A stretch of 32,884 nt of DNA from Albidovulum sp. (GCA_028823855.1 JAPPFL010000035.1:1-32884); one strand, 5' to 3'; positions 18,901 to 26,467 are shown, counted from the stretch's first letter. The notes: generated by a model from the letters alone, not told the origin. Numbers and translations: made by a program.

Positions 18901-19028
18901 GGATATTTGAGGCCGAGCGGCGCCTGAATCAGGAAAACCGAAAGAAGACCCGGGCGGCTTCCATTCGCGACGCCTACCTGTCCGCATTGTGGGTCAACGC
19001 TTTCGACAACGAAAATATGCCGTATTGA
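15966..19028 (+). CDS. dotL: DotL/IcmO type IV coupling ATPase precursor, interrupted by an intein
   Basis: DotL is the membrane-bound ATPase that receives substrates for the type IVB system (TrbC in IncI). The precursor has 1020 residues; removing the 308-residue intein leaves 712, close to the family length. It has two membrane helices near residues 38-72, then KYRLPFRLP, ILFLGNDMASGEELWISNGD, and the P-loop GTTGAGK. The P-loop is completed by Thr452 after the intein, followed by ELLLGLVSQSL, FLFIDGKGTSEFHAKAWSL, INPFSSGSADQL, GFLSMQLTKPLGSLADEFGH, NRRILVVLLPALQKAPEQM and Walker B FVAVLDEAGYY. ATG 15966 is preferred because it matches the length of known N-termini; no strong ribosome-binding site is visible. 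The gene stands alone, away from other dot genes. Without splicing the nucleotide site is split, so activity should depend on intein removal. Confidence 0.95.
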   Translation: MPKSVAAKRADFAPPPGGIGSEADSPLSLLSDFLCRPDSLAILFVTCIASAALLPGAWLFSVPLALIAGVWATTRKYRLPFRLPKSWPGPDFGNEVPGGKGGYKRAEGILFLGNDMASGEELWISNGDARRHAFILGTTGAGKALPYDALVLTPSGWRRNGDLRPGQNVIHPSGGRVSILSVYRQGRLPVARLHFSDGRTAECSRDHLWKVRIANLNSSGSDECEDGFAVRTAADIGFQLLMQRIRGSERPSVKFCIEFASPATGPLPGRILTAAAAREAGRSSLERLAFMPSLAGEPIDRLKWMGEFLSERRSKRGLGFEGRWIVASAASSADGWRMRHLAWSLGGAAFALEKGGGLFVRMQFPRQEHAVGDAEPCDRKMFEDGLEIVDAEGFLSDEENMELGKESDENASGGLEATHRSLPILEKEMSCIRTDAEDGLFVMENYLATHNTELLLGLVSQSLMWSSGFLFIDGKGTSEFHAKAWSLACRFGRQDDYRILNFTDGGGDKGAPAGGPSVQSNTINPFSSGSADQLMNLVVSMMGDTGTGTSMWHERAMSLVASTMKALCEMRDAGDILLDVQAIRDYLPLGSGVRKELLEGKTVKSVSDVPAAAWTEMRSRGGMIELYLRALNDEFSDDSRLALKGFFDTLPGFSLEKALNGERQDGKAAEQYGFLSMQLTKPLGSLADEFGHIFRTPFGEVDIEDIVLNRRILVVLLPALQKAPEQMRNCGKIVVALLKMMMGKAAGSEIEGSKLELVDAKSTRSPVPFVAVLDEAGYYMVKGIDTMMAQARSLGFMIILAGQDMAAMQSVSPQIAETASANARLTAAGAMEDAQRTWEFLRRKFGRQKTAVSTGRVARDGFFRTRWVDRPDVSFTEVDRARIGDLQKLKEGEFYYLFESTLVKTRTFYIGEKWVPWISSNKFLRIRGPCDSAPGLDQTNDREFVESYRMLSKSFLDLASLGRRASDLPKNPADELALRIFEAERRLNQENRKKTRAASIRDAYLSALWVNAFDNENMPY
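16395..17318 (+). mobile_element. Class 3 intein in the Walker A motif of DotL, with a degenerate homing-endonuclease region
   Basis: The insertion separates GTTGAGK from TELLLG, exactly between the Walker A Lys and Thr. The intein begins with Ala1 (ALPYDALVLTPSGW, block A) and ends YLATHN (block G), with Thr as +1 residue. Block B is GRTAECSRDHLW with His64 and Trp66. Block F has Cys288 (MSCIRTDAEDGLFVMEN), and Thr306 precedes His307 and Asn308. Trp at B:12, Cys at F:4 and Thr at G:5 are the WCT set that defines class 3 inteins, in which the block F Cys attacks the upstream scissile bond in place of residue 1. Residues of about 155-210 look like a worn LAGLIDADG domain (RLKWMGEFLSERRSKRG, then SSADGWRMRHLAWSLGG). 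The expected acidic-Gly active site is absent, so homing is probably lost while splicing residues are all kept. Confidence 0.95.
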
Positions 19029-19154
19029 GGGATCGGCGGACTATCGGCCTTTGGAATTTACCTGTGAAGAGAACCTCCGCCACGCACGCGGACAGTTCTC
19101 TATTTATTTCGATCTTGCGTCTTGGAGCTATAGAAACATTTCAGTTTCGTGCGT

Positions 19155-19208
19155 CCGGAATTTCATTGGCGATTCCGGTCAATAATTCCTAAGGTGGCAT
19201 TTTTTTTA
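19155..19208 (+). terminator. Possible terminator after dotL
   Basis: An inverted repeat CCGGAAT (19155-19161) and ATTCCGG (19172-19178) with a ten-base loop lies about 125 bases after the dotL stop. The T run (19200 onward) is about 20 bases past the stem, too far for a classical intrinsic terminator. Confidence 0.25.
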
Positions 19209-19236
19209 AATTTAGGTCAGTTTGCCCCAGATTTGC

Positions 19237-19653
19237 TTACGCACCGATGCCGGCCTTGGCACTCTCCACAACTCCCGAGACAGCTCTTGACTCGTCTCCG
19301 TCTCTGTATGCTCTAAATACTCCTGGCAAAAAAGCGACGGTTACCACGGTCATTGATGTGATTGGAGACACGTAGGCGGCTAAGAGGAAAGATGCAGGGA
19401 GATGCGCTGAGTGATCCCTAATTCCTTCGAGAAGTGTCTCGTGAACTACGATCGTGAGCAATGCTAACATGATGGCCATTACCACCATGCATATCACCAA
19501 AGCCCATATACGATGACGTCGTCTTTGGACGGCATCGCGATTGATGTTTTCGATCCTCTCGGTTTCTGCGGACAAACGCCTGAACTCAAAATCGTCAACC
19601 CGATTATCTGCATGCGGCTCCTGCCGATCAAAATCGGAAACGTCAACTGGCAT
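19237..19653 (-). CDS. Small two-TM membrane protein, putative toxin paired with Panacea antitoxin
   Basis: The 138-residue product has a charged cytoplasmic N-terminus containing FRRLSAETERIENINRDAVQ, a first helix (IWALVICMVVMAIMLALLTI), a polar loop, and a second hydrophobic segment (AYVSPITSMTVVTVAFLPG). ATG 19653 overlaps the stop of the upstream antitoxin gene by 11 bases. A TTG seven codons earlier is an alternative start. Genes next to Panacea-domain antitoxins are known to be highly variable toxins, several of them membrane proteins, so a membrane-acting toxin is the natural reading. That function is inferred from position and topology only. Both genes of the pair are intact, unlike all other toxin loci here. 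Confidence 0.7.
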   Translation of the reverse strand: MPVDVSDFDRQEPHADNRVDDFEFRRLSAETERIENINRDAVQRRRHRIWALVICMVVMAIMLALLTIVVHETLLEGIRDHSAHLPASFLLAAYVSPITSMTVVTVAFLPGVFRAYRDGDESRAVSGVVESAKAGIGA

Positions 19654-20101
19654 TCGCGATTTCCCGCTTTTCAACGTAGTGCCGCTTGATAAGCTCGTTT
19701 GGAATTTCGGAATAAATCCCGCCGAACTTTATGGATGAATCCCAAGGGCCTCCGGCAACATGGGTGAGCTTTGATAGCCGCATTGGCGGCATATCTCCGT
19801 AAATTTTGTATATCTGTTCGAGGAAACGTTCGCAGTCGCTATCCAATACGCCCGAATAATTTTCCAAGATTTTGGTTGGTTTGATTCCCTGTTTCCGGAA
19901 TGCAGCATATACGTCAGAAATGACCGGCCCATACTGCCATGCTTCGATCCTGTTGTGGAATAGGGGCCGATCATAAATCTCAAGATGCCACCCCTGCGCA
20001 ATGTAGGAAAATTTTAGCAACGACATGATCGACAAGCCGCGACCGTCTTGATTTGCACGTCGGACAAACCAGTTCGCAATCTGCCGCGCATCGTAGGTCA
20101 T
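19643..20101 (-). CDS. Panacea-domain (DUF4065/SocA-like) antitoxin
   Basis: The 152-residue protein matches the Panacea/DUF4065 family from end to end: YDARQIANWFVRRANQDG, SIMSLLKFSYIAQGWHLEIY, NRIEAWQYGPVISDVYAAF, and HVAGGPWDSSIKFGGIYSEI. Members include SocA of Caulobacter, which delivers its toxin to ClpXP, and PanA antitoxins that neutralise diverse toxins. The gene is upstream of and overlaps the two-TM gene, the usual antitoxin-first order. A plausible promoter sits 20-50 bases upstream of ATG 20101. An imperfect palindrome around TCCCCTGGGG lies between promoter and start and could be an autoregulatory site. Confidence 0.9.
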   Translation of the reverse strand: MTYDARQIANWFVRRANQDGRGLSIMSLLKFSYIAQGWHLEIYDRPLFHNRIEAWQYGPVISDVYAAFRKQGIKPTKILENYSGVLDSDCERFLEQIYKIYGDMPPMRLSKLTHVAGGPWDSSIKFGGIYSEIPNELIKRHYVEKREIANAS

Positions 20102-20511
20102 GTTTGCGGGTCCCCTGGGGTCACAATAAGTTTTGTTGTCAGAAACATCAATCTTTTGAATAATCGAGGAACTTGCGAAAATATATCCGGCAAGGGACTT
20201 GTTGCCGAAATCGGTTAATCTCAGCCCGTCGCCTGGGCACCATCCGGCGAATTTTTTTTGGGGGACACAAATTCAATAGTTGCTCCATGACCCTTAACCA
20301 TTCTATTTGCGACTTGCGACACAGGATTCAAGTGGAACTTTCTCCCGAATCGGCTAACGAAGTCGGTCCCTTCGACTAAAGGCCAAGGCGGTCCGGGACA
20401 TTCCGACGACGAAAAGCCCGACCAACCGGGTCGCGGCGGGCCCAATCCTGCGCCCCCTCTGCGGACAGCCGCCTCTAAGCTTGGAGCGCTGCCTCGCTCT
20501 CGCCACAGAGG
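20102..20511. other. Intergenic region between the Panacea operon and the hipA wreck
   Basis: Apart from the promoter described at its left end I see no gene. A run of eight T's followed by GGGGG at about 20253-20266 has no convincing stem before it. Confidence 0.4.
20123..20151 (-). promoter_or_regulatory. Probable promoter of the Panacea antitoxin operon
   Basis: On the minus strand TTGATG (20151-20146) and TATTGT (20128-20123) are separated by 17 bases, a good sigma-70 arrangement, with the antitoxin ATG about 20 bases downstream. The palindromic TCCCCTGGGG at 20111-20120 lies where a repressor would block initiation. Confidence 0.5.
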
Positions 20512-22314
20512 TCAACCGGCAGTAGTTTCAATTCTCCGTTTCCAGATATCGAAGGCTCGGCCAACGAGGTCGGAGGCGGGCTCGCGTTCTTCGAGGAATG
20601 CGCTCAGGCGGCTGCAAAGAGACTCAACGCAATCGCTAGCCTCTTGCGAGCTGATACCCATCGTTTTGCCTGCACGAAAAAAATCCTTGGACAACAACCG
20701 GTTCCGCTTGCCCGCCAGCGAAAGCGCCAGATCCTTGTCTTCGAAGCTTGGAAAAGCACGTGCCGTCACTGCATCGAAGGTTGGAGCGAGCCGGACGGAC
20801 GAGAAGTTTCGCGCTCCATCGGGGACAACTCTAAGAACGGCCATATTTTTCAAGTGGAAATCGCCATCGGCAATGAGCCAGGCGAAAACGGCTCGTCCCA
20901 GCGACGCGGCGACATCCGCATCCGCGTCGCTGGAAACGCCTCGCAACGCCCGCGCAGCCTGCTCGATGGAGCCCTCGTATTTGCCTGAAGGCGGCACGCC
21001 TCGAACCGACGCCATATCCTCCATGGCGATCTTTCGACGATCGTTTCGATCTTGCCGGATATCGAAGCGTTCGACCAGTAAAGCGTCGGGCAAGTCGTTC
21101 GGCATCGAGACGATCGCGTGAGCAGCCGTCTCGAACCCGCACGCCCGAGCGGCCGCCAGACAAGCAGCCTCGACCCGAGGAAGGTCCTCGAATCCGGCGC
21201 CTGGCGATGGTTTGAGAGTATGCGTAAGGGCTCGCCGGTCCAAGGCCGACCGCAATATTCCGTCATGCGAAAGATTCATCGGCGCCTTGATCTGAACGCC
21301 CGAAAGTCGCGGCGTCGCCGGCGACGCATATAATCGGGCTTTGCGGTCTTCCAGCGTTTCATAGAGAGTTGGCGCGGGACCGGCGTAACCGCCGGCGAAA
21401 GCCCCCTCGCTAGTATAAGCTTCGAGTCATCCCTCCAGCACGTCGGCAGGAAGAGCCTAGAGATCGTCTTCGTCCTCTGAAACGACGATGTTCGACATAC
21501 AGCGCTTACCGGCGGATATGCGTTCCCGATCCGACCTCGGCTTCAAGACCCGCTCGAGACAGCCTTCCGGCAGCAGGTTTTCGATGAAAGGCGGCAGGCG
21601 GCCCGGTGCTCCGGACCGAACCGGAGCGGCGCCTTCAGTGGCGGTCGGCTTCCAGCGCCAGGCCGATCCATCATGACGGAGAACTCGGATCTTCTCGCCG
21701 TGCCAACCGACATGAAGCGGCGAACCCTGCGCCTGCGCCTCTCTCAGCGGCGTAGCGAAGAATGCTTCGGCCCGTTCCGCCTCAGTCCGCCATCGGTTGG
21801 CCTGGGCCAATCGCCAACACTCGATAATTGCCTCGCACTCACCACCTGCAACCTCGACGAGACGCGCGGCTATATCGGCTTGCATTTCGATCGGCATAGC
21901 CGCGCCGGTTTCGCTGCGCCTCCGGAAGGATTCCAGGTAGCGGAAACGCAGCGTCGAGCGCCGGACGCTCAGGCCGCCCATCGGGTCGGCGGTTTGGGCG
22001 GTCTCCGTTTCAGGAGAGTCGGGAGCTCGCGTTTGCACGATTTCTAGGCTGCGCAGCCGCGTTCGCGCATTGCGCCGACCGCTCAGGAACAGGTGCCCGT
22101 CCGAAGTAGGCGCGAGATTCTCCGCGCTCGCCCCGCAGAGATAGGTATTCGGGTAGAGATAGGCGACGATTCGGAGCGCGTGGTCGAACAGAACAGCATC
22201 GGCGTAGGCCTCTGCGCCGACATAGTTACTTCGCAAGATCCGGACGAGATTGCCGTTCGCCGTGCCGTATTGAGCCCGGTGCTTGTCTAAGGTCTCGCCA
22301 ACAAGATGCAGCAT
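20512..22314 (-). pseudogene. hipA: HipA-family serine/threonine kinase toxin, broken by two in-frame stops
   Basis: The whole 600-codon frame is preserved without frameshift. It is cut only by TAG (21459-21457) and TGA (21429-21427), ten codons apart. Before the stops are an N-terminal extension starting MLHLVGETLDKHRAQYGTAN and the HipA N-domain with GRLPPFIENLLPEGCLERVL and GKRCMSNIVVSEDED. After them come GGYAGPAPTLYETLEDRKAR, the ATP-binding LSGVQIKAPMNL and THTLKPSPGAGFEDLPRVE, LLVERFDI, the catalytic loop AWLIADGDFHLKNMAVL and the metal-site LAPTFDAVTARAF. HipA kinases phosphorylate aminoacyl-tRNA synthetases and halt translation. The TGA falls where relatives have Arg, so a CGA to TGA change is likely. 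No hipB-like partner is seen. An internal ATG at 21279 could express the kinase core alone, but that is speculative. Confidence 0.9.
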
Positions 22315-23334
22315 TTCCGACCTTCTCCGACTTTAAATCAGAGAAAGTAGTAAATCGGCCTTGATCTGCCAAGAATTCCTACTTTTTTTCAATCCTTACA
22401 TTTGTAAAAGCCGGAATCGAGCTTCACCCATCGACCATGAGGACTCCGCCGTTGTGCTCTGCGCCAAGAGTCTCGTAGCATTTGCGGCGCAGTCATCGTC
22501 CGGGCCGACGTCACATTTCGTCAAGATCCAAGCTATATGGCCGCGCCCCGGCCGCCTTTCAAAGTCGGCAGTTCCCGGTTCTTTACTTGCGCGCCGAGGC
22601 CCTTCCTCTCCTTACTCTTTGCTGGTTGCTCCCCGCGTTCGCATCGAATTTTGCCAGCTCGAGCGGCTTCCGCAGCCTTTTCCGACGCCGACCGCGCTTG
22701 CGGAAACTGTGTAGATTGCCTTGCGCATCGCCGTCGACGACAACCGGGACGGCGCGACGGGCAAGGTCGGCCATTCCCAATACTTCGAGTGGTTCGCGGC
22801 CCGGCCTTTGTCGGGGTTGACCTGTGCATCGACCAGCCGAATTCCGATTCCGAGGGCGGTACGCTCGATGGGACTGGTACGCATGTAGTCCAGAACGCCA
22901 GCGGTCGGCTCATATCCGACACCGAGACGGGCATAAGCTGCCATTTTGCGACGATCCAATTCCGTCCCGTCCGCCTGTCAACATAGGCCCTGATCGTTTC
23001 GACTATCCGATTCTATATTGTCGACACTTGATCGGAACGCCAAGTTCCGACGGACAAATCGCCTTGCCCTTCGAGATTCAGCGCACGCGCCCCTGACTGG
23101 ATGGCAGCCGCGCGCGTATTCCGGAACCTCCCATTTGCACTTGCACAATTCGCGCGCCTGCGCGGTCCGAGGCGGCGGCCCCGCGTCCTTGACGAGGTCG
23201 ACCTCCATGAACCATTCGTATCCGACGATACTTGGCGAAGTCCGATCCGCGTGGCATTGCGATTTGCATGAATCCGCGCCGGAGTTTACTTTGAGGCTTT
23301 GATAGTCTCGGGACCCGTCGCGGCTACTCGAATC
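22315..23334. other. Gene-poor stretch between hipA and the first AbiE locus
   Basis: No gene is identified. Minus-strand frames at about 22610-22960 and 23080-23300 contain short protein-like pieces (SIVGYEWFMEVDLVKDAG) without a recognisable family, possibly remnants. The hipA leader (AGAAGG before ATG 22314) is at the left end. Confidence 0.35.
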
Positions 23335-23365
23335 TTGTCCGAAATGTCCTTGTAATTTCGGACAA
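23335..23365 (+). promoter_or_regulatory. Palindromic operator of the first DUF6088/AbiE locus
   Basis: A perfect 11-bp inverted repeat, TTGTCCGAAAT (23335-23345) and ATTTCGGACAA (23355-23365), with a nine-base spacer. It ends next to the ribosome-binding site AAAGGAG, whose gene starts at 23379. The same arms recur at the second AbiE locus, so this is probably the binding site of the AbiEi-like antitoxin. AbiEi proteins are known to repress their operon through inverted repeats. Confidence 0.8.
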
Positions 23366-23378
23366 AGGAGAGGCCGCA

Positions 23379-23874
23379 ATGTCGACCGCGAAGGCCGTTC
23401 GAGCAGCAATTGGCAAGCTGCCGAGAGGCAATCCATTCACCTGCGCTTGCATTGCGAAGCAATGCACCCGCGGTGCCGTTGACCGGATACTGTCCCGCCT
23501 CGTCGGCGAGGGCGAGATTCGGCGTCTTCGTTCGCTCGAAAACGAGCCGGTTTGTCGGCACCGCCTTTCCTGACATTCACGATGTGGTCGAGGCCATCGT
23601 GCGCCGAAATGGAGAGACGGTCCATATCCACGGCGCCGAGGCCGCCCGCCGGTTCAGGCTTAGCGCCCAGGTGCCGACCGCGCCCGTGTAACACGCCAGC
23701 GTCTCGACCCGTGCGATCTAGGTCGCACGTATTGCCGTCAGGTTCGTTCGCACCTCGAACAGCCGTCGGCTGCAATTCGCGGGCGAGGCGACGGGAGCCG
23801 CGCTCTCCGCCCTTAGGTATCGCGGCAGGCACAACGCGACGTCGGAGACAGTCGCCATCTCCGGGCACTCGGCC
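23379..23874 (+). pseudogene. DUF6088 (AbiEi-like) antitoxin, first copy, broken
   Basis: The winged-helix start is clear (AKAVRAAIGKLPRGNPFT, then TRGAVDRILSRLVGEGEIRR). A frameshift near 23520 moves to the frame reading GVFVRSKTSRFVGTAFPDIH and DVVEAIVRRNGETVHIHGAE up to TAA at about 23689-23691. The same frame then continues with a further TAG, through AVRFVRTSNSRRLQFAGEAT, before merging into the toxin remnant. The gene therefore carries one frameshift, two stops and probably a deletion at its 3' end. It has a proper ribosome-binding site and operator. A short N-terminal DNA-binding fragment of 64 residues could still be made. Confidence 0.8.
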
Positions 23875-24159
23875 GTCATCCTGGAAAGGGACATCCGGGT
23901 CTGCTGGGTTATCAAAACGCCGTCCTCCATGACTTGCCCCCTTATTGCCTTCATGGGCGGCACGTCGCTCTCAATAGTCTACGGCGTTATCGATCGGTTC
24001 TCGGAGGATGCGGACATCACGCTTGGCTACCGGGCATTCGACCCTTTTGTTGAAGGTGCAAGCCGAGCAAAGCCCCGAATGTTCAGCGAATGCCTCGATC
24101 CCCGCGTCGCAAGCTACGTCCGCGAGATCGCCGCGCCTGCTGTCGACGCCGCGCTTTAA
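23875..24159 (+). pseudogene. AbiEii-type nucleotidyltransferase toxin, first copy, truncated
   Basis: Only the toxin's N-terminal catalytic region remains: LERDIRVCWVIKTPSSM, the GGTSLS motif of type IV AbiEii toxins (FMGGTSLSIVYGVIDRFSED) with its SEDAD acidic residues, then RAFDPFVEGASRAK and a stop at 24157-24159. AbiEii toxins add nucleotides to tRNA or related substrates. The N-terminal start has been lost by fusion to the antitoxin remnant, and the C-terminal two-thirds are missing. The fragment cannot be a working enzyme. Confidence 0.78.
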
Positions 24160-24457
24160 ATCACGCTTCCGTTCTTTTCGGTTACCGTCGGTACTGCCCG
24201 CGAAGAGCAAGGCGTCGCGATCAGGTTGAAGGAAGCGTAGAGGTCCTGCCCCGCGCCGCGCTCGCTGCGGGCGCGGAAGATCTCGACCGCCATGAATGAT
24301 TTCGAAATCGTGTAGATCTCCTCGATTTGTCTTCTTTCGAAATACTGCACCTGCAGAGCAGCGGACGGGAACCGATCGCGGTCGATCAGCATCGCGCCCA
24401 AGGCGAAGACGGCTAGGTCCGCATCGTACTCGGCAGTTGCGCCGACACTATGCCGCT
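24160..24457. other. Spacer between the two AbiE loci with a protein-like minus-strand frame
   Basis: The minus strand from about 24460 to 24156 reads as convincing protein in one frame (EYDADLAVFALGAMLIDRDR, then IEEIYTISKSFMAVEIFRAR). It has no clear start codon with a ribosome-binding site and no family I recognise. It may be the tail of a lost gene. The plus strand shows no continuation of the toxin. Confidence 0.3.
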
Positions 24458-24530
24458 GTCCGAAATTTGCATACAGATTTCGGACGATTGACTTGCGATC
24501 TGTCCGATATAGCGCTACAAATTTCGGACA
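24458..24530 (+). promoter_or_regulatory. Two tandem palindromic operators of the second AbiE locus
   Basis: Operator 1 is GTCCGAAAT (24458-24466) and ATTTCGGAC (24477-24485), spacer ten. Operator 2 is TGTCCGATAT (24501-24510) and ATTTCGGACA (24521-24530), spacer ten with one mismatch; its last base is the A of the antitoxin ATG. The arms match those at 23335-23365. A TTGAC lies between the two operators, so binding would cover the likely promoter and start. The known AbiEi mechanism, binding two inverted repeats, fits this layout. Confidence 0.8.
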
Positions 24531-25183
24531 TGCCAGACGCTGCACCAGACTTGAAAACCGCGATCCTGATGCGCATCGAAAGCGGCGCGGAAAGTGGAGT
24601 CTGGACGCCGCGGGATTTCCTCGATCTTGGCGGGCGCGACGCGGTGGACAAGGCATTGCAGAGATTGACGCGCGCCGGAAGATTGCGGCGGGTCAATCGG
24701 GGGCTCTACGACAAGCCGTCGTTCAACAGTCTGACCGGAAATAGCAATCCTCCCGACCCGCGGCAAGTCATTGAAGCCATCGCACGACGGGATCGGATTC
24801 GCGTACTTGTCGATGGCATGACGGCGGCTAACGATCTCGGACTCACGAATGCGGTACCGGCGAAGATTGTCGTACATTCCGATGCGAGGCTAGGGCCGGT
24901 GTCGCTCGGCCAGCTGGAGATCACGTTTAAGCCGACGGCCGCAAGCAAGCTATACTGGTCTGGAAGGCCGGCCATGCGCATAGTTCAGGCGCTGCATTGG
25001 CTACGGGACACTAAGGGTCGATTGGATGATGACGCGCTTCTCGTCAGTCGTCTGAAAGCAATTCTTCACGATCAGGAATACGGGCAAGCTCTCCGGTCGG
25101 ATCTGGCGGCGGGCTTGTCGTCGCTGCCGACCTGGATGCAAAACATGTTGCGGCCGATGTTAAATGAACAGGCAGGCGCATGA
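24530..25183 (+). CDS. DUF6088 (AbiEi-like) antitoxin, second copy, intact
   Basis: This 217-residue protein is uninterrupted. Its N-terminal winged helix (VWTPRDFLDLGGRDAVDKAL, then RLTRAGRLRRVNRGLYDKPS) is followed by the family's effector domain (DRIRVLVDGMTAANDLGLTN, VPAKIVVHSDARL, LEITFKPTAASKLYWSGRPA, MRIVQALHWL). The family represses its own operon and counters the AbiEii toxin without binding it (type IV). ATG 24530 is chosen because it follows the operators. The frame is formally open further upstream, but that part crosses the operators and is not protein-like. The stop overlaps the start of the dead toxin gene (ATGATGA). As the only intact AbiEi-like gene here, it could bind all three palindromes. 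Confidence 0.9.
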   Translation: MPDAAPDLKTAILMRIESGAESGVWTPRDFLDLGGRDAVDKALQRLTRAGRLRRVNRGLYDKPSFNSLTGNSNPPDPRQVIEAIARRDRIRVLVDGMTAANDLGLTNAVPAKIVVHSDARLGPVSLGQLEITFKPTAASKLYWSGRPAMRIVQALHWLRDTKGRLDDDALLVSRLKAILHDQEYGQALRSDLAAGLSSLPTWMQNMLRPMLNEQAGA

Positions 25184-26238
25184 TGAATTCCGCATACAAC
25201 CGGATCATCGCGGCAGATGACGAGACGCGGTTTGGGCCTGTTTACGGTAACTGACCAGCGCCTCGGAACGACGCCCAAGTATGTCGAAAAAGACTTCTAG
25301 ATTTGCTGGACCCTTGATGCGCTCTTCAATGGATTAACAGATCGGCCACGCTTGCTATTCAAGGGCGGTACGTCGCTCTCCAAAGGATTCGGGCTGAAAA
25401 AGCGCTTCTCGGAGGATATCGATGCCACGGTATTCCGTGACGATTTGGGAGAGGCCGCCTCAATCGAAGAAATAGAAGCATTAAGCGGAAAGAAACGTGG
25501 CAAAGTGCTCGATGCGATCAAAGCGGCCTGCGAAGAATAAATCAACGGCAGGTGTCTGCTGGAACTTTCCGCGATCGTCGGCGAAACCGCGAAACGCAAT
25601 GGATTGGGCGCCGAACAGCTTCGCATTTAACCTGACCCCCAAGACGGTCGGGCGCTTTTTTTGCGCTTCCCTACGGCAGCGCCCGAGGACGTCCATATCG
25701 GCAATGACGTAAAGATCGAGTCGGGCGCGAAGTCGGCTTTCGATCCAAATAGGGAACGCTAGATCCGGCCATACCTGGATAATGATATTCTGGCCTCCGA
25801 CCTGCGTGTCGGCAACGTCGCCGCGGTCGATGCGGAACGGACCATTTGGGACAAGGTTGCGACCTGCATGGGCTTCGGCGCTGGTTCGAAAATCGTGGCG
25901 AACTCAGGGGACATGGCCAGCGGGTGTCGCGCCACTACTATGACGTATACCGGTTGTGGGATTCGGATGCCGGGCGAAGGGCGCTGGAAGATCGCGAACT
26001 GGGCGCCGACTTCGTGGTGCGCGCACGCATGTTTTTTAGTCGCCCGGCCTTCGATCTCGCGACAGCAACGCCGCCCACATTCTCCGTGTGCCCCGTATTT
26101 GGGATGCTCGACGACCTCCGGCGCGACTATCGCGCCATGTCGGGCATGATCTTCGGCGATGCCCCCGAATTTGAAGCTATCATCGAGGTTATTGCGGAAC
26201 TTGAGACGAAGCTGAATGCTCCGGCGACAGGAGAATGA
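25180..26238 (+). pseudogene. AbiEii-type nucleotidyltransferase toxin, second copy, multiply broken
   Basis: Nearly full-length homology can be followed. It starts at ATG 25180 coupled to the antitoxin (YNRIIAADDETR), then a frameshift near 25230, GTTPKYVEKDF, TAG (25298-25300), ICWTLDALFNG, the catalytic motif LLFKGGTSLSKGFGLKKRFS with SEDID, and SIEEIEALSGKKRGKVLDAI. TAA (25538-25540), TAA (25628-25630), KIESGAKSAFDPN, TAG (25760-25762), and a frameshift near 25870 follow. It ends with LRRWFENRGELRGHGQRVSR, HYYDVYRLWDSD, MFFSRPAFDLATATPPTF and RDYRAMSGMIFGDAP to TGA 26236-26238. Four stops and two frameshifts make it inactive. The last 130 codons form an uninterrupted frame that could mislead an annotator into calling a gene. 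Confidence 0.88.
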
Positions 26239-26467
26239 AAGCGTTAGACAGATCTTCAAAATTGGCCTGTCGTGCCCCCGGGAGCGCCGTCAACGCGCCG
26301 CTGCGACATCCTTCGAACCAATTGACTTGATTGCATTGCACGTAAGATGTTTTTGACACGGTAGGCAGCAAGTAGCGATGCCAGCAGTTCTCAGACCTAC
26401 AACCTGCTGCCGCGCAATACGGCGGATGCGCATTGGATTTGCCGATGCTAAGGAAGCGAAGCCGAAA

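Noticed and set aside
1567-22000. Reassignment of TGA to a sense codon, suggested by several genes broken by in-frame TGA.
   Set aside because: Intact genes use TGG for Trp and TGA as a normal stop. The in-frame TGA positions match Arg or other residues in homologues, and TAG and TAA also occur.
25846-26238. A 130-codon open frame that could be called a small intact gene.
   Set aside because: It is the undamaged C-terminal end of the AbiEii toxin pseudogene; upstream homology is interrupted by four stops and frameshifts.
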